DNA from: Muribaculaceae bacterium
Lineage (GTDB): Bacteria; Bacteroidota; Bacteroidia; Bacteroidales; Muribaculaceae
Length of the DNA: 64,000 bases
Assembly: GCA_022509165.1 (NCBI GenBank)
Contig: JAFLTT010000013.1
Span: forward strand, 1 to 64,000
Direction: 5' to 3'
The first letter of the stretch is position 1. Each line of letters starts with the position of its first letter. The notes under the pieces are model-generated. The model made no database searches. It was not told where the DNA came from and was given only the letters and a program-made list of their open reading frames with translations. Positions 53,959-62,949 of this stretch are shown here, piece by piece. The position numbers were made by a program, and so were the translations under genes.

Positions 53959-54501
53959 TCAGCAAGAACATCCTGAACCGCAATCACAACCGTCTCCGCA
54001 ACCGCCGCCACAGCAGCCTCCTTGCGGAAGGTCTTCCGGAGTAGCATCCCTTACATCATCAATCTTACCTTCATATCTAACGGTGAGGCCGGCAAAGGGA
54101 TGATTGAAGTCCATAGTTACTTTATCTCCTATCTCTTTCACAGTTCCTTGCACGCGAAGATTGTCTGCAGTCATCATAGGCAACACGGCTCCTACTTTCA
54201 CCTCATCGGCTAACTTACCGTCGCGCATGAAAATTTCTTTATCCAGGCTCATCACCATATCTTCACTCTTATCGCCGAAGGCTGCCACGGGTGGTAATGT
54301 CACTTCAAACTTGTCGCCTTTTCCAAGGCCATCCATCACTGTGAGAAGACCGGGTACAATTCCGGGTGTAACACCATAAATCATCTGGTCAGGTGCATCT
54401 TTTGGTGTCTCGAAAAGGAGAGCACCGTCTGCATCATTATAAAGCTTGTAGGAATATTCCACGAATTTGCCGGGACCTACTTTTTCATTTGTATTTTCCA
54501 T
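53959..54501 (-). CDS. FKBP-type peptidyl-prolyl isomerase, SlyD-like, with Cys-rich tail
   Basis: The 180-aa isomerase and chaperone is cytosolic, as no signal peptide is present. The FKBP part is split by an insert-in-flap domain as in SlyD: VEYSYKLYNDADGALLFET, GIVPGLLTVMDGLGKGDKFEVTLPPVAAFGDKSEDMV, then VTMDFNHPFAGLTVRYEGKIDDVRDAT. The C-terminus is GGCCGGGCGDGCDCGSGCSC, with seven cysteines in 20 residues, a likely metal-binding tail analogous to the His/Cys-rich tail of E. coli SlyD. It follows the DUF4919 gene by 48 bp on the same strand. Confidence 0.92.
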   Translation of the reverse strand: MENTNEKVGPGKFVEYSYKLYNDADGALLFETPKDAPDQMIYGVTPGIVPGLLTVMDGLGKGDKFEVTLPPVAAFGDKSEDMVMSLDKEIFMRDGKLADEVKVGAVLPMMTADNLRVQGTVKEIGDKVTMDFNHPFAGLTVRYEGKIDDVRDATPEDLPQGGCCGGGCGDGCDCGSGCSC

Positions 54502-54549
54502 AACGTTTTTTATTTAATTACAAACGAATTGACCGGAAGGTTCATCGGA

Positions 54550-55389
54550 TCATTCTGAGTAAAAAGTCTCTATGTCAATTTCTTCTTCCGAATCGGCACC
54601 TTTTGAAGCACCATCTTCCATTATATCTTCTTCCCAAAGTTCAGGATGTTTCATCACATATTGGGCAGTTGGCACCTCCACATTGAAATAGAAACCCTTT
54701 GCCACTTTGTCCCGCAGTCTGCGTTGAGTTTCCTCATCGGGTTGCACTGTAAGATAATCGAAGGCAGGTTCAATAAAATCGGCATCGGTAGCCTCATATC
54801 CGAGTAGCCTTACCATATCATATTCATGTACCGGATATATCACATACCATGCATTCTCCACATCCTCGCCCGTACCGGTACTCTTTATTGCACCGAGTAA
54901 ATGTTCAAGCCGGTATTCCCAGATCTTTGCGCTCATATCCTTACGTTTCTCCTTAAGCACATGTACAAGAAAAGACATCTGGCGCAGATCGAATGGATTG
55001 TCGCGAAGGGAAAGTTCTGCGTATTTTCGTATAGTATCTATCTCTTCTTTTGTGTGAGTAGACTTCATTCGGAGATCGTCGGTGACCCCGGAATATGGAG
55101 ATGTGCGGTAAGGATCGTAATCTTCCTGAAACATGTACCCCAAATAGAAATAGCGGTATTCCTCATTGGTCATCACAGTGTCGTTGCGTGTGTATTTTGC
55201 CATGAGTTTAGGGAAATAGAACGGACTTTTAGGGTCAAGAGTCTTCTGCTTAATTTCCTCCAGGTCAGGCTTAACCACTGTTATTTTCCTCTTATTGGGA
55301 GATGCGGTATTATCCTGGGCCATTGCAGCATAGGCCATACCTGACGCCACAACGGCTATCATTAAATATTTCACAAAGTTTTTAAGCAT
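54550..55389 (-). CDS. DUF4919-family exported protein
   Basis: The 279-aa protein has a cleavable signal peptide (MIAVVASGMAYAAMAQ). The mature part contains EEYRYFYLGYMFQEDYDPYR and YAELSLRDNPFDLRQMSFLVHVL, matching the helical DUF4919 family of Bacteroidetes, which has no known function. The C-terminal end is acidic (ADSEEEIDIETFYSE). The gene overlaps the upstream PgpH-like gene by 8 bp, so the two should be translated together. Confidence 0.82.
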   Translation of the reverse strand: MLKNFVKYLMIAVVASGMAYAAMAQDNTASPNKRKITVVKPDLEEIKQKTLDPKSPFYFPKLMAKYTRNDTVMTNEEYRYFYLGYMFQEDYDPYRTSPYSGVTDDLRMKSTHTKEEIDTIRKYAELSLRDNPFDLRQMSFLVHVLKEKRKDMSAKIWEYRLEHLLGAIKSTGTGEDVENAWYVIYPVHEYDMVRLLGYEATDADFIEPAFDYLTVQPDEETQRRLRDKVAKGFYFNVEVPTAQYVMKHPELWEEDIMEDGASKGADSEEEIDIETFYSE

Positions 55390-57475
55390 TTTCTTTCAGG
55401 TTTTGAGCCGTGGCAGTGTCCTTTTTCATTTCCGGATACCTCACGCGTGTGTGATAGATGGTGGCAAGTCTCTGCTTGAACACTTTCTTGATTGTCTCTA
55501 TATCTTTGAAAGAAATCGGTGATTCCTTATACATTCCGTCGGCTATCTGACCATTGATTATGTTATTTACCAACTTGTCGATACTTTCGGGTGAATAATC
55601 AGTGAGCGAACGTGAAGCCGCCTCCACAGCATCGGCCATCATGAGAATAGAGGTCTCCACACTCTGCGGATTCGGACCCGGATATGAGAATTGAGCCTTG
55701 TCGATCACTTTATCAGGATTATTATTTACAGCCGTAGTATAAAAATACTTTGCCATTCCTTTACCATGATGCTCGAGGATAAAGGCTTTTACCATCGGTG
55801 GCAGTTTATGCTTGCTTGCCAGGGCTGCACCCTCGGTGACGTGTGATATTATTTTCTTTGCACTGGTCACCGGATCAAGGCCCAGATGAGGATTCATGCC
55901 ATGTTGGTTTTCAGTGAAAAAAATCGGGCTTGAAAGTTTACCGATATCATGGTAAAGTGCTCCGGTACGCACCAGATTAGTATTTGCTCCTATGGCCCTT
56001 GCCGCCTCCGCTGCAATAGTTGACACCTGGATGGAATGTTGGAACGTACCGGGAGCCTCCTCGGCAAGACGACGAAGCAAAGGATTGTTGATGTCGCTAA
56101 GTTCTACAAGAGTTACGGCAGAGGTGAAGCCGAAAATCTTTTCTATTACCAGAATCAATACATAAGCGAAAGAAAGTATCACGGCATTAATCAGGAAGAG
56201 TATCAGAATCCTCCAGTTCACTGAAGCTAAGTTTCCCTCCATAATCAGAAGAGTGGTGAAATAAGTCACCAGATAGGTTATGAGGGAATATACCGCAGTA
56301 CGCAAAAGCTGAGAACGACGGTCGAGCTGATATATGCTGAAAGTGGCCACCAGACCTACGATTAATTCCATGAAAAGGAACTGCAGAGGATAGGTGGACA
56401 CCAAGGCTGCAAGAAATACTGTGGCTATAAGCGAGAAAATGGCGGTACGCGAATCGAAAAATACCAACACAATAACCGGCACCGCTGCAAATGGCACCAC
56501 AAAAAGTCCTTGTGCCACATTCTCAAACATCAGAATGGCAAAAAGGGTAAAAAGGATAATGAATGACACAAGGAAGGTCATTTTCCTTATATCGGAGAAG
56601 AAGAGAGGTCGGTAGATGCTCAGGAAAGTGTAGAGTGTGAGTAGGATGATGGCAATATAAAGCCCCTGACCGATTATGAAATAGGTCTGGTTGTTTTTAT
56701 CGCTCTGTCTTGTCTCCAGCATCTCCTGATAGGTATTGAGATTGGTGAAAATCTGCGGAGTGATTATTTCACCTCTGTCTACAATTCTCTGACCTGTCTT
56801 GATTACTCCGAGAGCACCATTTACTGTGAGATATTCCTGGTCGCGGTATTTTGAGTCAGTGACCGAATCGAGCACGATATTGGGAGCAAGGCAAAGATTG
56901 ATGGCACGGGTTATCTCCTGAGAGAGCGCAGGCATATTCTGACTCTTTGTAGCATTGTAGGAAGAGTCGATGTAGGCAAAAGCCAGACGCGCAGAAAACA
57001 TAGGCGATGCATCCAAGGCCATGATCTCGCGGTTGTCGGCATCCTTACCCGATACTAATCTTAAAGATGGGGATTTATTGGCATGTACATGCTCATACAG
57101 CCGGTTGTCGAGCACACCCTCATTATATACTCTGGTAAGCAAAGAGGTGAGTATACGTGCCTGGGCTGGTGTAGAATGATCGTTAATCAAGGCATTAAAA
57201 CGGTCTAAGTTTTCTTTCTCAGCCTTAAGGTCACGTTTCACGAAAGGCACAAATGTACGGTCGATACTGTCGCGCATCACTCGCATAGAAGTAGAGTCAC
57301 GAAGTATCGGTATATCAAACTCTGCCGTGAGGAGAGGGTATTTCCAAGGCTGGTTTTGTTCATAGCTGAATCCCTGATGGTCGGCATGAGGAAGCACCAC
57401 CAGCAATATTGTGATGGAGATTGCAGCGAGGCCGAATCTGAGAAGATTTAATTTAGAAAATATCTTTTTCCACAT
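55382..57475 (-). CDS. 7TM HD-domain phosphohydrolase, PgpH-like (probable c-di-AMP phosphodiesterase)
   Basis: The 697-aa membrane protein follows the 7TMR-HD layout. An N-terminal helix and extracytoplasmic domain span about 40-270. Seven helices follow (TYFIIGQGLYIAIILLTLY; TFLVSFIILFTLFAILMF; and others). The cytosolic HD domain has EEAPGTFQHSIQVSTIAAEAAR, RTGALYHDIGKLSSPIFFTENQ, HVTEGAALASKHKLPPMVKAFILEHHG and a final aspartate in MMADAVEAASRSL. In Listeria PgpH degrades c-di-AMP, and its HD domain is inhibited by ppGpp. It lies 41 bp downstream of the RelA/SpoT gene and overlaps DUF4919. Confidence 0.9.
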   Translation of the reverse strand: MWKKIFSKLNLLRFGLAAISITILLVVLPHADHQGFSYEQNQPWKYPLLTAEFDIPILRDSTSMRVMRDSIDRTFVPFVKRDLKAEKENLDRFNALINDHSTPAQARILTSLLTRVYNEGVLDNRLYEHVHANKSPSLRLVSGKDADNREIMALDASPMFSARLAFAYIDSSYNATKSQNMPALSQEITRAINLCLAPNIVLDSVTDSKYRDQEYLTVNGALGVIKTGQRIVDRGEIITPQIFTNLNTYQEMLETRQSDKNNQTYFIIGQGLYIAIILLTLYTFLSIYRPLFFSDIRKMTFLVSFIILFTLFAILMFENVAQGLFVVPFAAVPVIVLVFFDSRTAIFSLIATVFLAALVSTYPLQFLFMELIVGLVATFSIYQLDRRSQLLRTAVYSLITYLVTYFTTLLIMEGNLASVNWRILILFLINAVILSFAYVLILVIEKIFGFTSAVTLVELSDINNPLLRRLAEEAPGTFQHSIQVSTIAAEAARAIGANTNLVRTGALYHDIGKLSSPIFFTENQHGMNPHLGLDPVTSAKKIISHVTEGAALASKHKLPPMVKAFILEHHGKGMAKYFYTTAVNNNPDKVIDKAQFSYPGPNPQSVETSILMMADAVEAASRSLTDYSPESIDKLVNNIINGQIADGMYKESPISFKDIETIKKVFKQRLATIYHTRVRYPEMKKDTATAQNLKENA

Positions 57476-57516
57476 AATATTCTTACCACATCAAAATACT
57501 GAGATTCTAACCGGAA

Positions 57517-59634
57517 TCAGGAAGTGCGCTGAGCGAATTTCACGCCTTTTACATGCATCAGTTGTTCGCAAAGGGTTGTCACTGTTTCGGCTGAATCCAC
57601 ATAGAAACTCATATCGCAGTGAAATACATCCTGCCGTGTGGAAATATTCATGCTGCGGATATCTATCATCAATCTTGTGGATATCAGATTCACTATATCT
57701 TCAAGAATGCCGAGCCTGTCTATTCCATCCATAGCAACCGATGTAAGGAAACGAGAAGAGCTTCCACCCCATTCGGTCATCACAAGTCGAGACCCATAAC
57801 TGCTCTTGAGCCTCATGGCTATCGGGCAGCTTACCTTATGTAGCACCACTTCTTCGTCTTCGTTGACAAAACCGAGCACATCATCACCCGGTAGGGGTTT
57901 ACAACAGGATTCTATATGATAGTTGGGTTCCTTGTCGTCCGGATAAAGTTTGAATACCTTCTGCCTGTCGATAGGTTGGTGGGCAGAGGCCTTACGTTTC
58001 TCCTTCTTTTTGGAAGAGAATGGATTTTTAAGAATTTTTTTCACCAGAGACTTCTTCTCTTCCCGTTTTTGCGTAGGATTACCAATACGGTCGAGTTCTT
58101 CGGGAGAAAAAATTTCCACATCCTGGGCCTTCCGCAGGTAGGTTCTGATTCTGGACTGAGCCTTTGCCGTGTGGCAGAAATCCATCCATTCGGGTGTAGG
58201 AGTACGAGTCTCAGAAGTGATAATCTCAACCTGGTCGCCGCTTTCCAACTTATGGGAAAGAGGCACCAGCTTATGACTTATTTTACCTGCCATGCAATGC
58301 AGTCCAAGATGCGAGTGTATGGCAAAAGCCATATCCAGAACGGTTGCACCGGAAGGTAACACCAGAAGGTCGCCTTTAGGGGTGAAGACGTATATTTCGG
58401 AAGAGAAAAGATTCAGTTTAATTGTATCGAGGAAATCCATTGCATTTGGCTCCGGATGCGCCAATATGTCTTTGATGGTATTCATCCAGGTATCGAGTTC
58501 GGTTTCCTCTTCCCTTACTCCGTCTTTATATTTCCAGTGTGCAGCATAACCCAATTCGGCAATGTCGTCCATTTTACGGGAACGAATCTGCACTTCTATC
58601 CACTTTCCTTCAGGGCCCATGGCCGTAAGATGCAATGCCCTGTAGCCGTTGGCTTTGGGTATGCTTATCCAGTCTCTCAGCCGCTCGGGATGAAGTTTAT
58701 GCCCTTCTGTGAAGAATGTGTAAATCTGCCAGCATTTTATTTTTTCAAGCGCGTCGTCATCATTTTCAAAAATCACCCTCACGGCATATACATCATAAAT
58801 CTCCTCAAAGGGTATCTTTTTGGTTTCCATTTTATTATAAATGGAATAAGCACTTTTCACCCTTGCCTTGATTTCATATTTGAAACCGGCGTCATCGAGC
58901 ATTTTTCTCACCGGGGCCACGAATTCTTCCACAATAGCCTCACGATGCTCTTCGGTTTCATTCACTTTCTCTATTATCTCCTTATATTTCTGAGGGTGCT
59001 CGTATTTGAAAGCGAGATCTTCGAGTTCATATTTTATCTTGCTGAGACCGAGACGATGAGCCAGAGGGGCATATACATAAAGAGTTTCGCCGGCAATCTT
59101 ATATTGCTTTTCAGGCCTCAGGCTTCCTAACGTGCGCATATTGTGGAGTCTGTCGGCCATTTTTACCAATATCACGCGTATATCAGTGCTCATAGAGAGC
59201 AGGAGTTTCCGGAAATTCTCAGCCTGAACCGAAGCTTTGTCACCGAATATACCTCCGGAAATTTTTGTTACACCCTCTACGATGTCGGCAATTCTCTTGC
59301 CGAAAGCATTCTCTATGTCTTCGCGAGTATATTCAGAATCTTCCACCACATCATGCAGTAAAGCAGCACAGATGGAGGTAGAACCGAGGCCCAGTTCTTC
59401 CACTACGATTCTTGCCACTGCTATGGGGTGAAGGATGTAAGGTTCACCGCTGCGGCGCCTGGTACCTTTATGGGCCTCTTTTGCAAAATCGTAGGCACGA
59501 CGGATTATATCCACTTTCTTACGGTGGTTGCTCTCAAGATAGCACTCAAGAAGATCTGCAAATGCCGCTTCTACTATCTTTTCTTCCTGGGAGGAATCTC
59601 CCGTGGATATAAACTGTGTGTATGAATCCTGCAT
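57517..59634 (-). CDS. Bifunctional (p)ppGpp synthetase/hydrolase, RelA/SpoT family
   Basis: This enzyme makes and degrades the starvation alarmone (p)ppGpp. The 705 aa have an HD hydrolase domain with intact metal ligands (H69, H94-D95, E98-D99 in LLHDVVEDSEYT, and DRLHNMRTL). A synthetase domain follows, with DWISIPKANGYRALHLTAMGPEG and VEVQIRSRKMDDIAELGYAAHWKYK. Then come TGS (YVFTPKGDLLVLPSGATVLDMAFAIHSHLG), a CC-type motif (ESCCKPLPGDDVLGF) and a C-terminal ACT domain. Both active sites look complete, so SpoT-like activity is expected. It has its own promoter. Confidence 0.95.
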   Translation of the reverse strand: MQDSYTQFISTGDSSQEEKIVEAAFADLLECYLESNHRKKVDIIRRAYDFAKEAHKGTRRRSGEPYILHPIAVARIVVEELGLGSTSICAALLHDVVEDSEYTREDIENAFGKRIADIVEGVTKISGGIFGDKASVQAENFRKLLLSMSTDIRVILVKMADRLHNMRTLGSLRPEKQYKIAGETLYVYAPLAHRLGLSKIKYELEDLAFKYEHPQKYKEIIEKVNETEEHREAIVEEFVAPVRKMLDDAGFKYEIKARVKSAYSIYNKMETKKIPFEEIYDVYAVRVIFENDDDALEKIKCWQIYTFFTEGHKLHPERLRDWISIPKANGYRALHLTAMGPEGKWIEVQIRSRKMDDIAELGYAAHWKYKDGVREEETELDTWMNTIKDILAHPEPNAMDFLDTIKLNLFSSEIYVFTPKGDLLVLPSGATVLDMAFAIHSHLGLHCMAGKISHKLVPLSHKLESGDQVEIITSETRTPTPEWMDFCHTAKAQSRIRTYLRKAQDVEIFSPEELDRIGNPTQKREEKKSLVKKILKNPFSSKKKEKRKASAHQPIDRQKVFKLYPDDKEPNYHIESCCKPLPGDDVLGFVNEDEEVVLHKVSCPIAMRLKSSYGSRLVMTEWGGSSSRFLTSVAMDGIDRLGILEDIVNLISTRLMIDIRSMNISTRQDVFHCDMSFYVDSAETVTTLCEQLMHVKGVKFAQRTS

Positions 59635-59700
59635 CTTATACCTGCTCCCACTCTGTTACGGATACAGGACCTTATCGGCCAAACGAAAGTGGTGCAGATA

Positions 59701-59732
59701 CAAAATTAATGATAATGACGGTTAAAACCAAA
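59701..59732 (-). promoter_or_regulatory. Promoter of the RelA/SpoT gene
   Basis: On the minus strand TTTG (59732-59729), a 20-nt spacer and TAATTTTG (59708-59701) match the consensus. The -33 box lies inside the 3' end of ribH. The leader is about 65 nt. Confidence 0.7.
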
Positions 59733-60219
59733 ATGAAACTTGATAGTTGGCCATGGTCACGGCAGCTGTCGCAGCCTCCGATCCCTTATTGCCGAGAATA
59801 CCTCCGGCACGTTCCTGAGCTTGCTGAAGATTATCGACTGTGAGCACCCCGAAAATCACCGGAGCCTTCCCCTGACTGTTGAGATTAGCCACTCCCTGGG
59901 CTGCTATCTGGCATACATAATCGAAATGAGGGGTATCGCCCCTGATCACACATCCTATCACAATCACAGCTGCCGCATCGCCGCCATGCACTGCCACCGC
60001 AGCTGCATTCACCAGCTCCACGGTACCGGGTACCGTCATGCTTCTGATATTTTTTTCAGCCACTCCGGCTTTTTGGAGCACTTCAATGGCCCCGTCGCGA
60101 AGTGTATAGGTGATATCGCTGTTCCAATCGGCAGTGATTACATAGAATTTTCCGTTCACTTTCTTTTGCAGAGCCGGAATCTCTATTTGCGTTCCGTTGC
60201 TATTAAGTATGGTCGACAT
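59722..60219 (-). CDS. ribH: 6,7-dimethyl-8-ribityllumazine synthase
   Basis: This enzyme condenses the aminopyrimidine with dihydroxybutanone phosphate in the penultimate step of riboflavin synthesis, as an icosahedral or pentameric cytosolic assembly. The 165-aa length is usual. ITADWNSDI, PGTVELVNAA, VIVIGCVIRGDTPHFDYVC (with the catalytic histidine) and GVLTVDNLQQAQERAGG are clear. No other rib gene is in the window. It follows the TPR-like gene by 27 bp on the same strand and is probably the end of the upp-recF operon. Confidence 0.97.
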   Translation of the reverse strand: MSTILNSNGTQIEIPALQKKVNGKFYVITADWNSDITYTLRDGAIEVLQKAGVAEKNIRSMTVPGTVELVNAAAVAVHGGDAAAVIVIGCVIRGDTPHFDYVCQIAAQGVANLNSQGKAPVIFGVLTVDNLQQAQERAGGILGNKGSEAATAAVTMANYQVSFWF

Positions 60220-60246
60220 AAATTTGGGGAAGTTACGGGAGATATG

Positions 60247-61113
60247 TTATTTATCACCTATTTTCAGTTTTGACTTTGCTCCGGCTATCACTTTATGAAG
60301 GAAAAGACGCCATTTGGTTTCCGGCTCCTCATTAGCATCAATCACTTCTATAAGTGAAATGATATCTTGTTCGTATTGCACGGTTTCAAGAGCCACAGCA
60401 TGTGGCAGAATGGCGTTAAGGAGCCGTTTGGCACGTGGTTGCATTGAACGCAGCCTTATCATAACCTCAGCCATCTCTACGGTCATCTTCACTTCCTTTC
60501 TTGTGACCTTACCGGTGCGTTTCTTTGAATATTTGATAGCTTCGGCATAAAATTTCAGAGCTCCCCGGATATCACCTGTAGCAGCCAGGAGCTGAGCTGT
60601 GGTGCATAAACTGTCTACAAGTTTGTCGGTAGCAGCGGCAATGCCTGAGTTTACCTTTTCGTAAAGCGAGCCGGTAGTGATCTGTTGTTTCACAAGAAGG
60701 TCGAGAGCCTTTTTGCGGCTACGCAGGATACGGGTGGAAAGTTCCATTGCCAGAATATGATATTGGGCAAACCGCTCCTCATTGCTTCTGACAAGATTTT
60801 CCAACACCTTGAAAAGGAGGTCTACCTCTTTCTCACTCTGCTTATAGTTCTTTAAAGAATAATGAATTTCAGCGAGGTCGAAAAGCAAAGCTACAAGTAG
60901 CAAACGGAATTCGGGGTTCTGGAAATCCTGAAATTCCCGCATTATTTTAAGAGCAGCCACGGTCCTTTCCATGGCCTCCAGGTATTTGTCGCGTTTAATA
61001 AATTCGCCGGCTTCCGACCTTGCTTCGAGAGCATTTTTTAAAATTTCAACTTCCGATGGAGTAAGGGAATCAGAATTGAGATTTAATATTAGTTCAAGTT
61101 GTGTCATAGTCAT
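60247..61113 (-). CDS. Helical TPR-like protein of unknown function
   Basis: The 288-aa protein has no signal peptide and is almost entirely helical. Repeating amphipathic pairs (FIKRDKYLEAMERTVAALKIM; EIHYSLKNYKQSEKEVDLLFKVLENL; LCTTAQLLAATGDIRGALKFYAEAIKYSKKRTG) resemble tetratricopeptide repeats. It probably acts as a protein-binding scaffold; the partner is unknown. The ATG overlaps the thioesterase stop (TAATG at 61113); a second ATG two codons on is also possible. Its place between recF-DUF721-thioesterase and ribH is one I recognise from other Bacteroidales genomes. Confidence 0.75.
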   Translation of the reverse strand: MTMTQLELILNLNSDSLTPSEVEILKNALEARSEAGEFIKRDKYLEAMERTVAALKIMREFQDFQNPEFRLLLVALLFDLAEIHYSLKNYKQSEKEVDLLFKVLENLVRSNEERFAQYHILAMELSTRILRSRKKALDLLVKQQITTGSLYEKVNSGIAAATDKLVDSLCTTAQLLAATGDIRGALKFYAEAIKYSKKRTGKVTRKEVKMTVEMAEVMIRLRSMQPRAKRLLNAILPHAVALETVQYEQDIISLIEVIDANEEPETKWRLFLHKVIAGAKSKLKIGDK

Positions 61114-61550
61114 TAAGATTTAATAACGGAATTAAGTTTCTCACGCCACTCATCGCTTAATGGAGTAGACTTCTGTGTGTTGGGATCGAATGACACCATC
61201 ACAGTCTCGCAAACCGACTTCACTTCCCGGGTGTCGGCATTTCTTAGCAACTGAAGCAGCTTGAAACTTCTGTCATGTATTCCCACACAAGTTGTGAGTA
61301 CCTCTATATTTTCACCATAGAAGATGGGTGCAATAAACGCACAATCCACATTTGCCACCACCGTGTCTACCTCATCCCAACTAATTTTCTTGCCAAGAAG
61401 GTCGGTCATGAAAACAGCTTTGCCGGTATCGTAATAGGCAAAGTAAATTATGTTGTTGACATGTCCGATTACATCCACGTCGCTGAAACGCACCTGGATG
61501 GGGCATCTGTGTTTGAAAAGTGACAGTGATGGCAGTTCATGCGGGTTCAT
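61113..61550 (-). CDS. Hotdog-fold acyl-CoA thioesterase
   Basis: The 145-aa thioesterase is of the 4-hydroxybenzoyl-CoA/YbgC type. The catalytic motif VRFSDVDVIGHVNNIIYFAYYDTGK, with its conserved aspartate, lies at about 20-45. GENIEVLTTCVGIHDRSFKLLQLL and the C-terminal VMVSFDP strand follow. Substrate chain length is unknown. It overlaps DUF721 upstream (ATGA) and the TPR-like gene downstream (TAATG), so it is coupled to both. Confidence 0.88.
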   Translation of the reverse strand: MNPHELPSLSLFKHRCPIQVRFSDVDVIGHVNNIIYFAYYDTGKAVFMTDLLGKKISWDEVDTVVANVDCAFIAPIFYGENIEVLTTCVGIHDRSFKLLQLLRNADTREVKSVCETVMVSFDPNTQKSTPLSDEWREKLNSVIKS

Positions 61551-61843
61551 GATACGAATCTTATTTCTGTTATAGTCTCTTTACCAATAGATTTGTTGAT
61601 CAGTTCTCTCAGGCGGCTACGGTTCATGGTTAATTCCTGACGGAGGGAAGCATTTTTCACACCAATGCTCATCACCCCTTTTTTCACCTGCGGATGGCTT
61701 GTATGCATGGCAATGGCCTCTCCCACCACCTTTTTCCACAAGTCTGCAGCTCTGAGTTCATCCATTCGGGATTGCAGAGAAGTCTCCTCCAATAGGGCAC
61801 GGAGCACGTCGCCCACTTTTTCGGGTGTGCGTCTTTGCATCAT
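61547..61843 (-). CDS. DUF721/DciA-like protein
   Basis: The 98-aa protein carries the DUF721 core (AADLWKKVVGEAIAMHTSHPQVKKGVMSIGVKNASLRQELTMNRSRLRELIN). Proteins of this family include DciA, the ancestral loader of the replicative helicase DnaB in bacteria lacking DnaC/DnaI. Linkage to recF fits a replication or repair role. The start overlaps the recF stop (ATGA). It is shorter than many DciA proteins, holding essentially only the KH-like domain. Confidence 0.85.
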   Translation of the reverse strand: MMQRRTPEKVGDVLRALLEETSLQSRMDELRAADLWKKVVGEAIAMHTSHPQVKKGVMSIGVKNASLRQELTMNRSRLRELINKSIGKETITEIRFVS

Positions 61844-62949
61844 GACTCAGTAGTTATGGGGGTGAATTCTCCGTTGTCCACACTTATCAGTGTCTTGGGA
61901 CCGGATATTCCGGCCAGTATATCGTCGAGATGTTTACGGTTGGTGTCGGTGATGAAAATTTGACCGAAATCTTCTGATTCTGTCACTTCTTTCATGATAT
62001 TTTCCACTCTCTCGGAGTCTAATTTATCGAAAATATCATCCAGAAGCAGAAGAGGTGTGACACCTTTTTTATCTTTCAGATATCTGAAAATGGCGAGTCG
62101 GAGTGCCACAGCAAATGTCTTTAGCTGACCCTGGCTTCCCAAAGCCCGGAGGCTATATCCGTCAAGGCTCGATTCTATGTCGTCCCGATGTATGCCGGCA
62201 GAAGTAAATCCGAGAACCTGGTCTTTTGCCCTATGCGAATCGAGTACTTCTCTCATAGAGGCAGAATTCAAGGCGCTTTTATAATTTATTTCAGTTTTTT
62301 CCTTACCGCCTGAAATCCTTCCATATATTTCCTGCACAATGGGCAAAATCTCTTTCACCCATTCGTTTCGGGCATCATAGATAATCTGGGCAGCCTCCTC
62401 CATAGTTTTTTCTATCGATTCATAGAGGATAACGTCTTTCACACCGGCCCGGAGCATCTTATTGCGGTTTTCTAATGCCTTGTTATATCGTATCAAGGCA
62501 GAAAGATAAGTAGGATCTGCCTGAGAGATCACCATATCCATCAGTTTTCTCCGCTCCTCTCCGCTTCCGGTCACTATTCTGGAGTCTTCGGGAGTAGAGA
62601 TAACTATAGGATATTGACCTATATGTTCAGAAATTCTTCCGTATTCCTTTCCGTTTCTCCTCAGGCTTTTTCTTTTACCCTTTATTATGCCGCATGAAAT
62701 CGTATCGGTAGCTCCGGCATCGGTATTGAAATCACCTTTTACCAGCATCTGGTCTTCTCCATGTTTGATAAGGGCACCATCGGGCAGCGACACCATGGTA
62801 CGGGCCATGCTTAGCAGATGGATAGCATCCAGGAGATTGCTCTTGCCCACTCCGTTCATGCCCAGAAGGCAATTCACACCGGGAGAGAATTCCAGTTTCG
62901 TAGCCGGAATATTCTTAAAATTTAATATCTCGATGTTTCCAAGAGTCAT
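61840..62949 (-). CDS. recF: DNA replication and repair protein RecF
   Basis: This SMC-like ATPase helps load RecA at gaps together with RecO and RecR. The 369 aa have an N-terminal LGNIEILNFKNIPATKLEFSPGVNCLLG lead-in, Walker A GMNGVGKSN (30-38), the RecF family segment DGALIKHGEDQMLVKG, the ABC signature GSQGQLKTFAVALRLA, and Walker B PLLLLDDIFDKLD. The gene is part of the upp-recF-DUF721-thioesterase chain, overlapping both neighbours by 4 bp. It is not beside dnaA/dnaN here. Confidence 0.96.
   Translation of the reverse strand: MTLGNIEILNFKNIPATKLEFSPGVNCLLGMNGVGKSNLLDAIHLLSMARTMVSLPDGALIKHGEDQMLVKGDFNTDAGATDTISCGIIKGKRKSLRRNGKEYGRISEHIGQYPIVISTPEDSRIVTGSGEERRKLMDMVISQADPTYLSALIRYNKALENRNKMLRAGVKDVILYESIEKTMEEAAQIIYDARNEWVKEILPIVQEIYGRISGGKEKTEINYKSALNSASMREVLDSHRAKDQVLGFTSAGIHRDDIESSLDGYSLRALGSQGQLKTFAVALRLAIFRYLKDKKGVTPLLLLDDIFDKLDSERVENIMKEVTESEDFGQIFITDTNRKHLDDILAGISGPKTLISVDNGEFTPITTES

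Noticed and set aside
58456..59130. 224-codon plus-strand open frame
   Set aside because: It is antisense to the RelA/SpoT gene, with phenylalanine-rich composition typical of a shadow frame.
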